Shown: positions 33,819 through 46,328, counted from the first letter of the stretch. The stretch: 64,000 nucleotides of DNA from Desulfovibrio sp. OH1186_COT-070 (GCF_003860215.1 NZ_RQYH01000004.1:61092-125091), one strand, 5' to 3'. A program made the numbers and translations. The notes: generated from the sequence alone by a model not told the origin.

Positions 33819-34182
33819 GGCGGGCACCGTCCTGCACGGTCGTGCTACTTGCTGGGCGCGCGCGGCGCTGGCTTTTCTGGCTTTGTGCCTGATCGTGCCG
33901 GAGCCTGCGGCCATGGCGGCTTCGGCGTACAGTGCGCGGCGCTCCGGTCTTGAGCCGCCGGGAGGCCCGCGTCCACTGGAAAATGTACCGGGTGCGTCTG
34001 TGGGGCGTACGCCTGAAGGCGGCATGGGATATACCGACGCATACGGCAATGCCGTGCGGGGCGGCGATGCCCGCGCAGATGCCCCCCGCCGCAGGCCGTC
34101 TCCCGTGCGGGAAGCTCCCCCGGCAGAGCGCCCTCTGCCCGATGTTCCGGCAGACAGAACGCCGGTCTGGAATTTCCGGTAG
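33811..34182 (+). CDS. small exported protein between pheS and pheT
   Basis: A 123-residue frame starting at GTG 33811, which overlaps the last 8 bases of pheS. The N-terminus after a short basic lead ([18 protein letters not shown], then [10 protein letters not shown]) looks like a signal peptide. The rest is Pro/Arg/Gly-rich with a repeated [13 protein letters not shown] style and a compact segment [17 protein letters not shown] do not recognise it. Support is moderate: the frame is open, it has an export signal, and the 474-base pheS-pheT gap is otherwise unexplained. An ATG start is absent, which is a weakness. Confidence 0.5.
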   Translation: MREAGTVLHGRATCWARAALAFLALCLIVPEPAAMAASAYSARRSGLEPPGGPRPLENVPGASVGRTPEGGMGYTDAYGNAVRGGDARADAPRRRPSPVREAPPAERPLPDVPADRTPVWNFR

Positions 34183-34292
34183 GCGGACACGCGGCGTGTG
34201 CCGGGAGTCCCCGCCCTTTCCGCTGCCGGAGGAGCCGGCGGCGATGTACAACCTCTGCGTCCGCAGCGTGCGGTGCGCCCACAGGAAAGAGT

Positions 34293-36704
34293 ATGCTGCT
34301 TTCACTTTCATGGTTGCGTGAGTTCACTCCCTACGAAGGCACTGCCCAGGCTCTGGGCGACAGACTGACCATGCTGGGGCTGGAACTGGAAGACATCCGG
34401 CGGCCCCATGACGCCATTGCGTCCATTGTGGTGGGGCATGTGGTGTCTTGCGAGGCCCATCCCGAATCGGACCATCTGCACATCTGCAAGGTGGACGCCG
34501 GGCAGGAAGCCCTGCTGGACATTGTTTGCGGAGCGCCCAATGTGGCCCAAGGGCAGAAAGTTCCCGTGGCTCTGGTGGGCACAGTGATGCCTGACGGGCT
34601 GGTGATCAAGAAGGCCAAACTGCGCGGAGCGCCGTCGGAGGGCATGATCTGTTCCGAACGGGAGTTGGGCCTTGCCGACGAGCACAGCGGCATCATGGTT
34701 CTGCCGGAAAATTTTGTGGCGGGCAGGCCGCTGGTGGATCAACTGGCTCTGGACAGGGAAATTCTGGATATTTCCGTCACGCCCAACCGGGCGGACTGCC
34801 TGAGCGTGCTGGGGCTTGCCCGTGAAACAGCTCTGGCCTTCGGTCTGCCCCTGTCCGTTTCGCAACTGCCCCTGACGGAGGACGAGTCCGCTCCGGAAGC
34901 CCTTGTTCCCGTGAATATCGAAGAGCCGGAGCTTTGCTGGCTGTATGCGGGGCGCGTGCTTGGCGGGCTGCGCGTGGGGCCGTCGCCCGCGCATGTGCGC
35001 CACAGGCTGCATGCTGTGGGCGTGCGCCCCATTTCCAATATTGTGGACGTGACCAACTACATTCTTTTTGAATGCGGTCAGCCCCTTCACGCCTTTGACC
35101 TGGACAGGCTGGAGGGCGGGCGCATTGTGGTGCGCCGGGCCGTGGAAGGGGAATGCCTTGTCACGCTGGACGGGCAGGAGCGCCGCCTTGCGGCGGGGGA
35201 TTTGTGCATTTGTGATGCCGGACGTGCGGTGGCTCTGGCGGGAGTCATGGGCGGGCTGGCCACGGAAGTCACGGCGTCCACCAGCACGGTCTTTCTGGAA
35301 AGCGCCGTCTTCCAGCCGGCATCCATCCGCAGAACATCCCGCAGGTTGGGGCTTTCCTCCGAATCTTCCTACCGTTTTGAACGCGGCATCGACCAGGAGC
35401 GCACACTGTGGGCGCTGGACCGGGCCTGCGCCATGATGGCCGCCCTGGGCGGCGGCCGCGTGCGGCGCGGGCTTTCCGTCAGCCAGCCGCGCCCTTTCCG
35501 GGCTGCGCGTGTGGACTTTCGTCCGGCCCGTGCCAATGCCCTGCTGGGGGTGCGCATTGAGCCGGAATTTGCAAAACGGACGCTTGCTGGCCTGGGCTGC
35601 GCCGTGGACACGGGCGAAAACAGCGCTGTGTGGCATGTTGTGCAGCCGTCGTGGCGTCCTGACCTGACCCGCGAGGCCGATCTGGTGGAAGAAATCGGTC
35701 GTTTTCACGGTCTGGACAGCATTGAGCCGGTTCTGCCGCCGCTGACGCGCTCTCTCGCGCGTGCCGGAGCCCCGGAATCGCGCCACGGTTTCTGGGCGCG
35801 CCTCAAGCGGTGGGGGGCTGGGCTCGGCCTGAACGAAGCCGTGAATTACAGCTTTGTGGGGCACAGGGATCTGGATCTTCTTTCCCTGCCGCGCGAAGGC
35901 CGGGTTTCCATCATGAATCCCCTTTCCGCGGAGCAGGACGCCCTGCGCACAGTGCTGGCTCCCGGCCTGCTCCATACCCTGCGCAACAATCTGGCGCAGG
36001 GAGCGGCTGGCTTGCGGATTTTTGAACTGGCCCACGTTTTTGCGGCCGAACCTTCCGCAGAGAGCGGTGTGCGGGAAACGGGCATGCTGGGTTTGTTGCT
36101 TTGCGGCTCCCGGCATGACGCGGCCTGGCCGCAGCCCGAGGAAGACGCGGACTATGCCGACCTCAAGGGACTGGTGGAAAATCTGCTGCACTTTCTGCAT
36201 CTGGAGCCGCCGCTGTGTCGCGCGGCGGAGGCGCACCCCTTTCTCTTGCCGTGCGTGGATATCGAGATCGGAGGAAAGAAGGCAGGTGTCATGGGGCGCG
36301 TCAAACCCCAGATGGCGGACGTATACCATGCCCGCAAGGATGTGTGGCTGGCGGAATTGAATCTGGAAATCCTGCGGGACCTGCACGATGCCGTGCGGGT
36401 GCGCTTTGCAGCCCTGCCCGTCTATCCGCCGGTGCGGCGTGACATTACGGTGGCTGCCGGGCCGGGAGTCACGGTGGGGCTCATCATGGAGCATATGCGC
36501 GGCATGGCTCTGCCCCTTCTGGAAGATGTGGTGCTGGTGGCCTGTTTCGAGCCGGAACCTGCCGCCGGGGAAGAGCCTGTGCGCAAGCTTTCTTTCCGCC
36601 TGACTTTCCGCCATGCGCAGCGCACCCTCAAGGATGCGGAGGTGGACAAGGAGCGGGAAAAGGTGGCACAATCCTTGGTAAAGACTCTGGGAGTCACGGT
36701 ATAG
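34293..36704 (+). CDS. pheT: phenylalanyl-tRNA synthetase beta subunit
   Basis: The larger subunit, which recognises tRNA-Phe and edits mischarged tyrosine. The 803-residue protein shows the N-terminal start LSLSWLREFTPYEGTAQALG, an EMAP/OB tRNA-binding domain (VVGHVVSCEAHPESDHLHIC), the B3/B4 editing region, the B5 domain, a class II-like core and a C-terminal FDX-ACB domain (YPPVRRDITVAAG, then SFRLTFRHAQRTLKDAEVD). Full length. It follows the small exported ORF by 110 bases. Confidence 0.96.
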   Translation: MLLSLSWLREFTPYEGTAQALGDRLTMLGLELEDIRRPHDAIASIVVGHVVSCEAHPESDHLHICKVDAGQEALLDIVCGAPNVAQGQKVPVALVGTVMPDGLVIKKAKLRGAPSEGMICSERELGLADEHSGIMVLPENFVAGRPLVDQLALDREILDISVTPNRADCLSVLGLARETALAFGLPLSVSQLPLTEDESAPEALVPVNIEEPELCWLYAGRVLGGLRVGPSPAHVRHRLHAVGVRPISNIVDVTNYILFECGQPLHAFDLDRLEGGRIVVRRAVEGECLVTLDGQERRLAAGDLCICDAGRAVALAGVMGGLATEVTASTSTVFLESAVFQPASIRRTSRRLGLSSESSYRFERGIDQERTLWALDRACAMMAALGGGRVRRGLSVSQPRPFRAARVDFRPARANALLGVRIEPEFAKRTLAGLGCAVDTGENSAVWHVVQPSWRPDLTREADLVEEIGRFHGLDSIEPVLPPLTRSLARAGAPESRHGFWARLKRWGAGLGLNEAVNYSFVGHRDLDLLSLPREGRVSIMNPLSAEQDALRTVLAPGLLHTLRNNLAQGAAGLRIFELAHVFAAEPSAESGVRETGMLGLLLCGSRHDAAWPQPEEDADYADLKGLVENLLHFLHLEPPLCRAAEAHPFLLPCVDIEIGGKKAGVMGRVKPQMADVYHARKDVWLAELNLEILRDLHDAVRVRFAALPVYPPVRRDITVAAGPGVTVGLIMEHMRGMALPLLEDVVLVACFEPEPAAGEEPVRKLSFRLTFRHAQRTLKDAEVDKEREKVAQSLVKTLGVTV

Positions 36705-36744
36705 CGCGGCCGCGCCGTGCGCGGGCTGTTGGGCAGAGGTGGGC

Positions 36745-37101
36745 ATGCCGGATTCGCAGCCGGAACACAGATACCGCATCGGCGAGGTTGCAGAAATGCT
36801 CAACCTCAAGCCGCATGTTCTGCGCTTTTGGGAAACGGAATTTCCCCAACTGGATCCTTTTCGTACGGCCAAGGGCCAGCGCCTGTATGCTGCGGAGCAT
36901 GTGGCCCTGCTGCGGCGTATCCGGCAGCTGCTGCACGAGCAGGGCATGACCATCGAAGGCGCCCGGCGTGTGCTCCAGGGCAGTGCTGTGCTGGACGAAT
37001 CCTTGCCGGAAAAAATTGTCGCCGTGCCGGACGCCAATTTCATGCGCATGCTCAAGCGCGAGCTTGCGGCCGTACAGCGTCTGCTCGGCAAGGAAGGATG
37101 A
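36745..37101 (+). CDS. MerR-family transcriptional regulator
   Basis: A 118-residue DNA-binding protein. RYRIGEVAEMLNLKPHVLRFWETEFPQL is a MerR-type winged helix-turn-helix (about residues 10-37), followed by KGQRLYAAEHVALLRRIRQLL and a short dimerisation helix. There is no C-terminal effector or metal-binding cysteine region. This short type, often found near pheT in proteobacteria, has no clear effector. A GTG at 36739 is an alternative start. It lies 40 bases after pheT and 63 before rpe. Confidence 0.85.
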   Translation: MPDSQPEHRYRIGEVAEMLNLKPHVLRFWETEFPQLDPFRTAKGQRLYAAEHVALLRRIRQLLHEQGMTIEGARRVLQGSAVLDESLPEKIVAVPDANFMRMLKRELAAVQRLLGKEG

Positions 37102-37164
37102 GTCGCCGCATTCCCCCTTGCCGGGATGCAACAGGCAAAGCACGAGCTTTTTCAGGAAAAAACC

Positions 37165-37881
37165 ATGATTCTTTCTCCCTCCCTGCTCTCGGCGGATTTT
37201 TCCCGCCTGGCTGAAGAACTGTCCGCTCTGGAAGCCGCCGGGCTGACCTGGGTGCATCTGGACGTGATGGACGGCGCGTTTGTGCCCAACATCACCTTTG
37301 GTCCCCCGGTGATCGCGGCCTTGCGCCGGGTCAGCGGGCTTTTTTTTGACGTGCACCTCATGGTGGAGGATCCGGCGCGTTATCTGGAAGTCTTTTGCGA
37401 GGCCGGGGCGGATCTTCTGGTCATCCACGCCGAGGCCGACAGGCATCCGCAGCGCACACTGGCTGCCATCCGGGGCATGGGGCGCAAGGCCGGTCTGGCC
37501 CTCAATCCCGGCACGGACGTGAATGCCCTCCGCTGGCTGGCGGCGGACATGGATCTTTTGCTTGTCATGGGCGTCAACCCCGGTTTTTCCGGACAGAGCT
37601 TTTTGCCCGGCACATACGAAAAAATCCGCAGCGCCCGGCGCGTTTTGGACGAGAGCGGAGGGGCCGGAGTGCCCATCCAGATGGACGGAGGAGCCTGCCC
37701 GGAAAACGCGGCCCTGCTGGCGGAAGCCGGCGCGGACATTCTGGTTTCCGGATCAGCCTTTTTTGGTCACAAACCTTATGACCAGCGGCTGGAGGCCTTT
37801 TTGCGGCCGCTGGCGGGCCGGGTGGCGCGTCCTGCGCTGTCGGCCGCAGCCCAATGGAAAGCCCGCCTGCCGCGGGCATGA
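37165..37881 (+). CDS. rpe: ribulose-phosphate 3-epimerase
   Basis: Interconverts ribulose 5-phosphate and xylulose 5-phosphate in the pentose phosphate pathway. The 238-residue TIM barrel shows LSPSLLSADFSRLAEEL, WVHLDVMDGAFVPNITFG (metal-binding His and Asp), FFDVHLMVEDP, VMGVNPGFSGQSF and IQMDGGACPENA. All family motifs are present. ATG 37165 follows CAGGAAA. It is 30 bases ahead of tkt, the next enzyme of the same pathway. Confidence 0.95.
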   Translation: MILSPSLLSADFSRLAEELSALEAAGLTWVHLDVMDGAFVPNITFGPPVIAALRRVSGLFFDVHLMVEDPARYLEVFCEAGADLLVIHAEADRHPQRTLAAIRGMGRKAGLALNPGTDVNALRWLAADMDLLLVMGVNPGFSGQSFLPGTYEKIRSARRVLDESGGAGVPIQMDGGACPENAALLAEAGADILVSGSAFFGHKPYDQRLEAFLRPLAGRVARPALSAAAQWKARLPRA

Positions 37882-37911
37882 TCCGCCACCTCCAAGAAAA
37901 AGGATTTTTTC

Positions 37912-39915
37912 ATGCCCACCCGCAAACAGTGCGCCAATGCCCTCCGTTTTCTTGCCGTGGATGCCATTGAGCAGGCCCGCTCCGGCCATCCCGGCGCCCC
38001 CCTCGGCATGGCGGATATGGCCGAAGCCCTCTGGCGTCATGTCCTGAAGCACAATCCTGCAGATCCGCACTGGCCTGACCGCGACCGCTTTGTGCTTTCC
38101 AACGGCCATGCGTCCATGCTGCTGTACGCCCTGCTGCACATGAGCGGATATGACATGCCCACGGAGGAGATCCGCAATTTTCGCCAGTGGGGATCCAAAA
38201 CGCCGGGGCATCCCGAGAGGGAACCGGAACTGGGCATTGACCTGACCACCGGCCCGCTGGGGCAGGGCATTGCCTCGGCTGTGGGCATGGCGCTGGCAGA
38301 AAAACTGCTGGCCGCCCGGTACAATACGCCGGAACACAGCATTGTGAATCACCACACCTATGTTTTTACGGGTGACGGCTGCCTCATGGAAGGTGTTTCC
38401 CACGAGGCCTGCTCTCTTGCGGGAACCTGGGGCCTGGGAAAGCTCATTGTCCTGTACGATGCCAACGGCATTTCCATTGACGGCAGCATTGACGGCTGGT
38501 TCACCGAGGACGTGGCGGCCCGCTACCGCGCGTGCCGGTGGCAGGTCATCGGGCCTGTGGACGGGCACAGCCCCGAAGCTCTGGACGCGGCCCTGGCCGG
38601 GGCGCGGGCCGATGTGGATCATCCCAGCCTGATCATCTGCCGGACATCCATCGGATACGGATCGGCCAAGGCAGACAGCGCGTCCTGCCACGGCTCGCCT
38701 CTCGGCGCGGAAAATATCCTTGCCATGCGCAAGACTCTGGGTTGGGAAGAACCGCCTTTTGCCGTGCCCGATGCCGTGCGTGCCGCCTGGGATGGCCGTG
38801 AACGTGGCAAAGAGCTGCAAGCCCGGTGGGAAAACACTTTTGCAGCCTACGCCAAGGATCATCCGGAACTGGCGGAGGAATTTCTGCGGCGTATGCGCGG
38901 CGATCTTCCCGCCGACTGGGAGCAGATTTCCGGGCGCATGGTGGAGGCGGCTGCGGCCTGCGGGGAAAGTCTGGCCACCCGTGTGGCCTCCCAAAAGGTT
39001 TTGGAGTCCCTTGTGCCGTATTTGCCCGAACTTGTGGGCGGCTCCGCGGATCTGAGCGGTTCGGTGGGCACGCGGACTTCCGCGTCTGTGGCAATGGATG
39101 CCAGCCGGGGAACGGGAAATTATGTGCAGTACGGGGTGCGGGAATTCGGCATGAGCTGCATCATGAACGGGCTGGCCGCGCACGGGGGATTCATCCCCTA
39201 CGCGGGAACCTTTTTGTCGTTTGCGGATCAGGCCAAGAACGCCCTGCGTCTGGCTTCTCTCATGGGGTTGCGCGCGGTATGGGTGCTGACCCATGACTCC
39301 ATAGGCGTGGGCGAAGACGGGCCTACCCACCAGCCTGTGGAACAACTGGGCATGCTGCGTCTGACGCCCAACTGCCATGTCTGGCGGCCCTGCGATGCCA
39401 CAGAAACAGCCCTTGCCTGGCGCTGTGCCCTGGAAAATTCCTGCACGCCCAGTGTGCTGGCACTCTCGCGCCAGGCCCTGCCCGCATGTTCACGCAGTCG
39501 GCAGCAGGTGGCCGCCATTGCCCGCGGCGGATATGTGTTGCGCGACTGCGAGGGTACGCCCCATCTCATCCTGCTGGCAACAGGCTCCGAAGTGCATCTG
39601 GCGCTTGCCGCCGCCGACAGCCTCACGGCTTCGGGACGAAGGGTGCGGGTGGTCTCCCTGCCGTGCGCCGAAATTTTTGATGCCCAGGACGCTGCCTGGA
39701 AAGAAAGCGTTCTGCCCCGCGCCGTGCGCGCGCGCATCGCTGTTGAGGCTTCTGCTGCGGACTACTGGCGCAAATATGTGGGGCTGGACGGCGCGGTGGT
39801 GGGCATGGAGCGGTTCGGCGCATCGGCCCCTGCCAGCGAACTGTTTGCACGCTTCGGTTTTCGTGTGGAGCATGTGGTGGAAGTGGCGGAGGATGTGCTC
39901 ACGGCCCTTGCCTGA
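37912..39915 (+). CDS. tkt: transketolase
   Basis: A TPP enzyme that moves two-carbon units between sugar phosphates. It has 667 residues, the usual length. Motifs are QARSGHPGAPLGMADMAEALW at the N-terminus, TGPLGQGIASAVGMALAE, the TPP motif FTGDGCLMEGVSHEACSLAG, and in the second domain ADLSGSVGTR, FVSFADQA-like TFLSFADQAKNALRLASL and HDSIGVGEDGPTHQPVEQL. Lies between rpe and pgk; the run links non-oxidative pentose phosphate reactions to lower glycolysis. Confidence 0.96.
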   Translation: MPTRKQCANALRFLAVDAIEQARSGHPGAPLGMADMAEALWRHVLKHNPADPHWPDRDRFVLSNGHASMLLYALLHMSGYDMPTEEIRNFRQWGSKTPGHPEREPELGIDLTTGPLGQGIASAVGMALAEKLLAARYNTPEHSIVNHHTYVFTGDGCLMEGVSHEACSLAGTWGLGKLIVLYDANGISIDGSIDGWFTEDVAARYRACRWQVIGPVDGHSPEALDAALAGARADVDHPSLIICRTSIGYGSAKADSASCHGSPLGAENILAMRKTLGWEEPPFAVPDAVRAAWDGRERGKELQARWENTFAAYAKDHPELAEEFLRRMRGDLPADWEQISGRMVEAAAACGESLATRVASQKVLESLVPYLPELVGGSADLSGSVGTRTSASVAMDASRGTGNYVQYGVREFGMSCIMNGLAAHGGFIPYAGTFLSFADQAKNALRLASLMGLRAVWVLTHDSIGVGEDGPTHQPVEQLGMLRLTPNCHVWRPCDATETALAWRCALENSCTPSVLALSRQALPACSRSRQQVAAIARGGYVLRDCEGTPHLILLATGSEVHLALAAADSLTASGRRVRVVSLPCAEIFDAQDAAWKESVLPRAVRARIAVEASAADYWRKYVGLDGAVVGMERFGASAPASELFARFGFRVEHVVEVAEDVLTALA

Positions 39916-39986
39916 GCGGACCACAGCCGGAAAGCTTGGTCATGCAATTTTTGGTGTCAGAAAAAAATTGCTGAAAGGAGGGGGTC

Positions 39987-41156
39987 ATGCCCGTCAAAAA
40001 GATGCAGGATCTCGACCTCGCGGGAAAGAGCGTGGTCATCAGGGAAGATTTCAACGTGCCCATGAAGGGCGGAAAGATCAGCAACGACAAGCGCATACGC
40101 GCCGCCCTGCCCACACTGCGCGTTGCGCTGGAAAAAGGTGCCGGGCTTGTGCTGCTCTCCCATCTGGGGCGGCCCACGGAAGGACAGTATGAGGAAGAAT
40201 TTTCGCTCAAGCCCGTGGCGGCCCGGCTTTCCGAACTTTTGGGGTTGCCCGTGAAACTGGCGGACACCTTGGAAGACGTTCGCGTGCTGCCGGGCCAAGT
40301 GACGCTTCTGGAAAATATCCGTTTTTTGAAGGGCGAAAAGAAAAACGATCCTGATCTGGCTGCCCGTCTGGCCGCCTTGGGGGAAGTTTACGTCATGGAT
40401 GCCTTTGGGGCGGCCCACAGGGCCCATGCCTCCACAGAAGGCGCTGTCCGGGCTGCGGCTCTGGCCTGCGCCGGGCCTCTGCTCCAGGCGGAACTCGATG
40501 CCTTTGCCAAAGTGCTGGACAATCCCGCCCGTCCGCTGGCGGCCATTATCGGCGGCTCCAAGGTCTCCACCAAGCTGGCGCTTCTGGAGAACCTTCTGGA
40601 AAAGGTGGACATGCTCATTGTGGGCGGGGGCATTGCCAATACGTTTCTGGCGGCGGCCGGGTACAGCGTGGGAGCGTCCCTCTGCGAGCCGGATCTGATC
40701 CCCGCCGCGCAAAAAATCATGGAAAGGGCCAGAAGCCTGAACCGCCTTCTGCCCCTGCCCGTGGACGTGGTGACCGCGGCGGAACTGGCACCGGGGCAGC
40801 AGGCTGTCACGCGGGCCGCGGATGCCGTGCCGCAGAACCAGATGATTCTGGACGTGGGGGCGCAGACAGTGGCCATGTATGCGGACATGCTGCGCACAGC
40901 GGCAACCGTGGTCTGGAACGGCCCTGTGGGCGCTTTTGAAACAGAACCTTTTGGTGAAGGCACCCAGAGCCTGGCCCGGCATCTGGCCGAAGGCAAGGCC
41001 TTTGTGGTGGTGGGCGGCGGCGACTCGGTGGCGGCTGTGGAAAAATATGGCCTCGCCGACAAGATGGGCTATATCTCCACAGGGGGCGGAGCTTCGCTGG
41101 AATTGCTGGAAGGCAAGATTTTGCCTTCGGTGGCCGCCCTTGCCGACAGGGCGTAG
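39987..41156 (+). CDS. pgk: phosphoglycerate kinase
   Basis: Transfers phosphate between 1,3-bisphosphoglycerate and ADP in glycolysis and gluconeogenesis. The 389-residue protein shows VVIREDFNVPMKGGKISND, LLSHLGRPTEGQYEEEFSL, LLENIRFLKGEKKND, AIIGGSKVSTKLALLENLL and the C-terminal GGGDSVAAVEKYGLADKMGY with STGGGASLELLEG. Complete. AAAGGAGGGGG precedes the start. It is followed after 7 bases by a small lipoprotein gene. Confidence 0.96.
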   Translation: MPVKKMQDLDLAGKSVVIREDFNVPMKGGKISNDKRIRAALPTLRVALEKGAGLVLLSHLGRPTEGQYEEEFSLKPVAARLSELLGLPVKLADTLEDVRVLPGQVTLLENIRFLKGEKKNDPDLAARLAALGEVYVMDAFGAAHRAHASTEGAVRAAALACAGPLLQAELDAFAKVLDNPARPLAAIIGGSKVSTKLALLENLLEKVDMLIVGGGIANTFLAAAGYSVGASLCEPDLIPAAQKIMERARSLNRLLPLPVDVVTAAELAPGQQAVTRAADAVPQNQMILDVGAQTVAMYADMLRTAATVVWNGPVGAFETEPFGEGTQSLARHLAEGKAFVVVGGGDSVAAVEKYGLADKMGYISTGGGASLELLEGKILPSVAALADRA

Positions 41157-41163
41157 GTCTTTT

Positions 41164-41478
41164 ATGGCTTTCTGCCGTACGTTGAAGCGGGCAGCATTTG
41201 GCCGCGCGCCTTTGCGTGGTCAAATGCTGCCCGGAGCAGGGTTTGCGGCCCTTTGCCTTGCGTTTTTTCTGGCTGGCTGCGCCACACGCCAAGCCGCTCC
41301 CCTGACCTTTGAGCAGGAGCAGGCGCGCGCGGCCCACGAACAGTGCCGTCGGGAAGCCACGGAAATGAATCCCGAGGGCCGTCATTTTTTCCGTGAGAGT
41401 TTTCCGTGGCGGGCCTATTATGACATGTGCATGCGGCGCATGGGAGTTGCGGAGCAGGATATCCGCAAGATGCGGTAG
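41164..41478 (+). CDS. small lipoprotein
   Basis: A 104-residue protein. The N-terminal region has a basic start (RTLKRAAFGRAPLRG), a hydrophobic stretch (FAALCLAFFLAGC) and a lipobox FLAGC, giving an acylated cysteine near residue 39. The mature part is charged and helical (FEQEQARAAHEQCRREATEM) and ends with FRESFPWRAYYDMCMRRMG. I do not recognise it. It starts 7 bases after pgk and is probably co-transcribed; it ends 13 bases before the convergent lepA. Confidence 0.7.
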   Translation: MAFCRTLKRAAFGRAPLRGQMLPGAGFAALCLAFFLAGCATRQAAPLTFEQEQARAAHEQCRREATEMNPEGRHFFRESFPWRAYYDMCMRRMGVAEQDIRKMR

Positions 41479-41491
41479 GATGCGGGGGCGC

Positions 41492-43297
41492 TTATTCGTC
41501 GCCCACCCGCAAGGCCGCCAGAAAAGCCTCCTGGGGCAATTCCACATTGCCCATGCGCTTCATGCGCTTTTTCCCTTCTTTCTGCTTTTCCAAAAGTTTG
41601 CGTTTTCGGCTGATGTCGCCCCCGTAGCATTTGGCGGTCACGTCCTTGCGGAAAGCCGATACGGTTTCGCGGGCAATGATTTTTTGCCCGATGGCCGCCT
41701 GAATAGCCACCTGAAAAAGCTGGCGCGGGATGCTGCGCTTGAGTTTGAGGGCCAGTGCCCGGCCGTAGGCATAGGCGCGGTCGCGGTGCACAATGACCGC
41801 CAGCGCGTCCACAATCTCGCCATTGAGCATGATGTCCAGCCGCACCAGATGTGAGGCGCGGTAGTCCAAGGGATGGTAGTCCATGGACGCATAGCCGCGG
41901 GTGGCGGACTTGAGGCGGTCAAAGAAGTCGTAAACGATTTCCGCGAAGGGCAGTTCGTAGCTGAGCACCACGCGGTTGGCGGCCAGATAGTGCAGGTTTT
42001 TCTGCGTGCCGCGTTTTTCTTCGCACAGCTTCATCACATTGCCCACAAATTCGTTGGGCACATGAATGTCCATGGCCACATACGGCTCGTACAACGCCTG
42101 GATTTTGGTCTGGTCGGGCAAATGGCTGGGATTGTCGATTTCCAGGGTTTTGCCGTCATTGGTGTCCACCCTGTAGACAACAGAGGGCGCGGTGGCGATC
42201 AGGCCGACCTCAAACTCCCTTTCCAGCCGCTCCTGAATGATTTCCATGTGCAGCAGGCCAAGAAAGCCGCAGCGAAAACCGAAGCCCAGAGCCTGGGATG
42301 TTTCCGGTTCGAAAGAAAAGGCCGCGTCATTGAGTTGGAGCTTTTCCAGGGCGCTTTTGAGGTTTTCGTACTCGTCGGAATCTGTGGGGTACAGGCCGCA
42401 AAAGACCATGGCCTTGACTTCGGTGAAGCCCGGCACAGGCTCGGCCGCCGGATTTTGGGCCAGGGTGATGGTGTCGCCCACACGGGCATCGCCGAGTTCC
42501 TTGATGGAGCCGCACAAAAAACCCACCTCGCCCGCGCGCAGGGACGCCACATCAGTGGATTCCGGCGAAAAAACGCCGAGCCGCAGGACTTCGTATTCCT
42601 TGCCCGTGCTCATGAGGCGGACGGAATCATGGAGTCTGACGGTTCCGTCCATGACACGGAAAAGAATGACCACGCCCTGATAACTGTCGTACCAGGAGTC
42701 AAAAATCAGCGCCTTGAGCGGAGCTTCGGGGTCGCCTTCCGGCGGGGGCAGGCGCGCAACAATGGCTTCCAGCACGGCATCCACGCCCAGCCCCGTCTTG
42801 GCTGAAACAGGCACGGCTTCGGAACAGTCAAGGCCGATGCCCTCCTCTATCTCCGTTTTGACGCGCTCCACTTCCGCACTAGGGAGATCAATCTTGTTCA
42901 GAACGGGAATGATCTCATGGTCGTGATCCAGCGCCAGATAGACGTTGGCCAGGGTCTGGGCTTCCACTCCCTGCGTTGCGTCCACCACCAGCAAAGCCCC
43001 TTCGCAGGCCGCCAGCGAGCGGGAAACCTCGTAGTTGAAGTCCACATGGCCCGGAGTATCGATAAGATTCAACTGATAGGTTTTGCCGTCAGACGCAGTG
43101 TAGGGAATGCGCACGGTCTGGGCCTTGATGGTAATGCCCCGCTCACGCTCCAGATCCATCCGGTCGAGGTACTGCTGGCGCGCTTCCCGCTGGCTGACGA
43201 CCTTGGTCAGTTCCAGAATGCGGTCAGCCAGAGTGGACTTGCCGTGGTCTATGTGGGCGATGATGCAGAAATTGCGGATATTTTCCTGTTTGGGCAT
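41492..43297 (-). CDS. lepA: elongation factor 4 (LepA)
   Basis: A ribosome-binding GTPase related to EF-G that acts on stalled or assembling ribosomes. It has 601 residues. The G domain carries [16 protein letters not shown], the switch [27 protein letters not shown] and NKIDLPSAE. The LepA-specific C-terminal domain shows [23 protein letters not shown] 43297. It is alone on the minus strand, with its own promoter, and is separated from atpC by a terminator. Confidence 0.97.
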   Translation of the reverse strand: MPKQENIRNFCIIAHIDHGKSTLADRILELTKVVSQREARQQYLDRMDLERERGITIKAQTVRIPYTASDGKTYQLNLIDTPGHVDFNYEVSRSLAACEGALLVVDATQGVEAQTLANVYLALDHDHEIIPVLNKIDLPSAEVERVKTEIEEGIGLDCSEAVPVSAKTGLGVDAVLEAIVARLPPPEGDPEAPLKALIFDSWYDSYQGVVILFRVMDGTVRLHDSVRLMSTGKEYEVLRLGVFSPESTDVASLRAGEVGFLCGSIKELGDARVGDTITLAQNPAAEPVPGFTEVKAMVFCGLYPTDSDEYENLKSALEKLQLNDAAFSFEPETSQALGFGFRCGFLGLLHMEIIQERLEREFEVGLIATAPSVVYRVDTNDGKTLEIDNPSHLPDQTKIQALYEPYVAMDIHVPNEFVGNVMKLCEEKRGTQKNLHYLAANRVVLSYELPFAEIVYDFFDRLKSATRGYASMDYHPLDYRASHLVRLDIMLNGEIVDALAVIVHRDRAYAYGRALALKLKRSIPRQLFQVAIQAAIGQKIIARETVSAFRKDVTAKCYGGDISRKRKLLEKQKEGKKRMKRMGNVELPQEAFLAALRVGDE

Positions 43298-43361
43298 GGT
43301 CGTGTCCGGGGTTCGGTGCAAGGGAGGCGCGGACGCTGGTGCGCGGCTTCCGCAATCATAT

Positions 43362-43390
43362 ACTATAGAAAAAAATGCTGAAAAAGTCCA
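43362..43390 (-). promoter_or_regulatory. candidate sigma-70 promoter of lepA
   Basis: On the minus strand TGGACT (43390-43385), a 17-base spacer and TATAGT (43367-43362) lie 65 bases upstream of the lepA ATG, just downstream of the ATP synthase terminator. Confidence 0.5.
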
Positions 43391-43414
43391 TGCTGCGAGC
43401 CGTGCACGGTATGC

Positions 43415-43443
43415 AAAAAGCCGCACCGGCAAGCCGGTACGGC
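43415..43443 (-). terminator. Rho-independent terminator of the ATP synthase operon
   Basis: GCCGTACCGGC-TT-GCCGGTGCGGC on the minus strand (one mismatch) is followed by TTTTT. It lies 100 bases beyond the atpC stop. The rest of 43298-43542 holds the lepA promoter and no gene. Confidence 0.8.
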
Positions 43444-43542
43444 CTCAAATTGATGGTAAATGCGCGCTTCGCGGACGTTATGCCGTCACGCCGCAAAAAA
43501 CTTTGGGCGAAAAAGCATGGCGTGCTTCTGTTCGCGCCGCCC

Positions 43543-43944
43543 TCAGCGCAACTGGGCCAGAGACAGGCGGGTGACGGCACGGCTCAGGGCTGCCTCGGCC
43601 CTGGCAACGTCAACCCGATCGTCTTGCTGGGCAAGGCGCTTTTCCGCACGCTCCCTGGCGGCCTGGGCTCTGGCCGTATCAATGTCCTGAGCCAGTTCCG
43701 CCGATTCCGCAAGAACGGTCAGCACATCGTTGTTCACATCGGCAAACCCGCCGGAAATGAAGACGTACTCGTCCCTGCCGTCAATGCGGTAGCGCAGTCC
43801 GCCGATTTTCAGCGCGGAAAGCAGGGAAACGTGCTTGGGCAGCACGCCGAATTCGCCTTCCACCCCGGGGCAAACGGCCATTTCCACCGCACTGCTGACC
43901 ACGGTTTTGTCAGGCGTCACCACTTCAAGTTGCAGAGTGCCCAT
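43543..43944 (-). CDS. atpC: ATP synthase epsilon subunit
   Basis: Central-stalk subunit of F1 that couples rotation and can inhibit ATP hydrolysis. The 133-residue protein has the N-terminal beta sandwich (LQLEVVTPDKTVVSSAVEM, PGVEGEFGVLPKHVSLLSAL) and a C-terminal helical hairpin rich in Ala and Arg. Last gene of the operon, 69 bases after atpD. Confidence 0.95.
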   Translation of the reverse strand: MGTLQLEVVTPDKTVVSSAVEMAVCPGVEGEFGVLPKHVSLLSALKIGGLRYRIDGRDEYVFISGGFADVNNDVLTVLAESAELAQDIDTARAQAARERAEKRLAQQDDRVDVARAEAALSRAVTRLSLAQLR

Positions 43945-44013
43945 ACATACTCCTCATGCTGCGGCACGGTCCGGGCCTCCCGTTCCGGGAAAGCCCGAAC
44001 CGCCCGGAAGTTG

Positions 44014-46328
<2,315 letters not shown>

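Noticed and set aside
34308..37091. 927-residue minus-strand open frame
   Set aside because: It is the complement of pheT and the MerR gene, whose products are recognised over their full length; no family motif is seen in the shadow.
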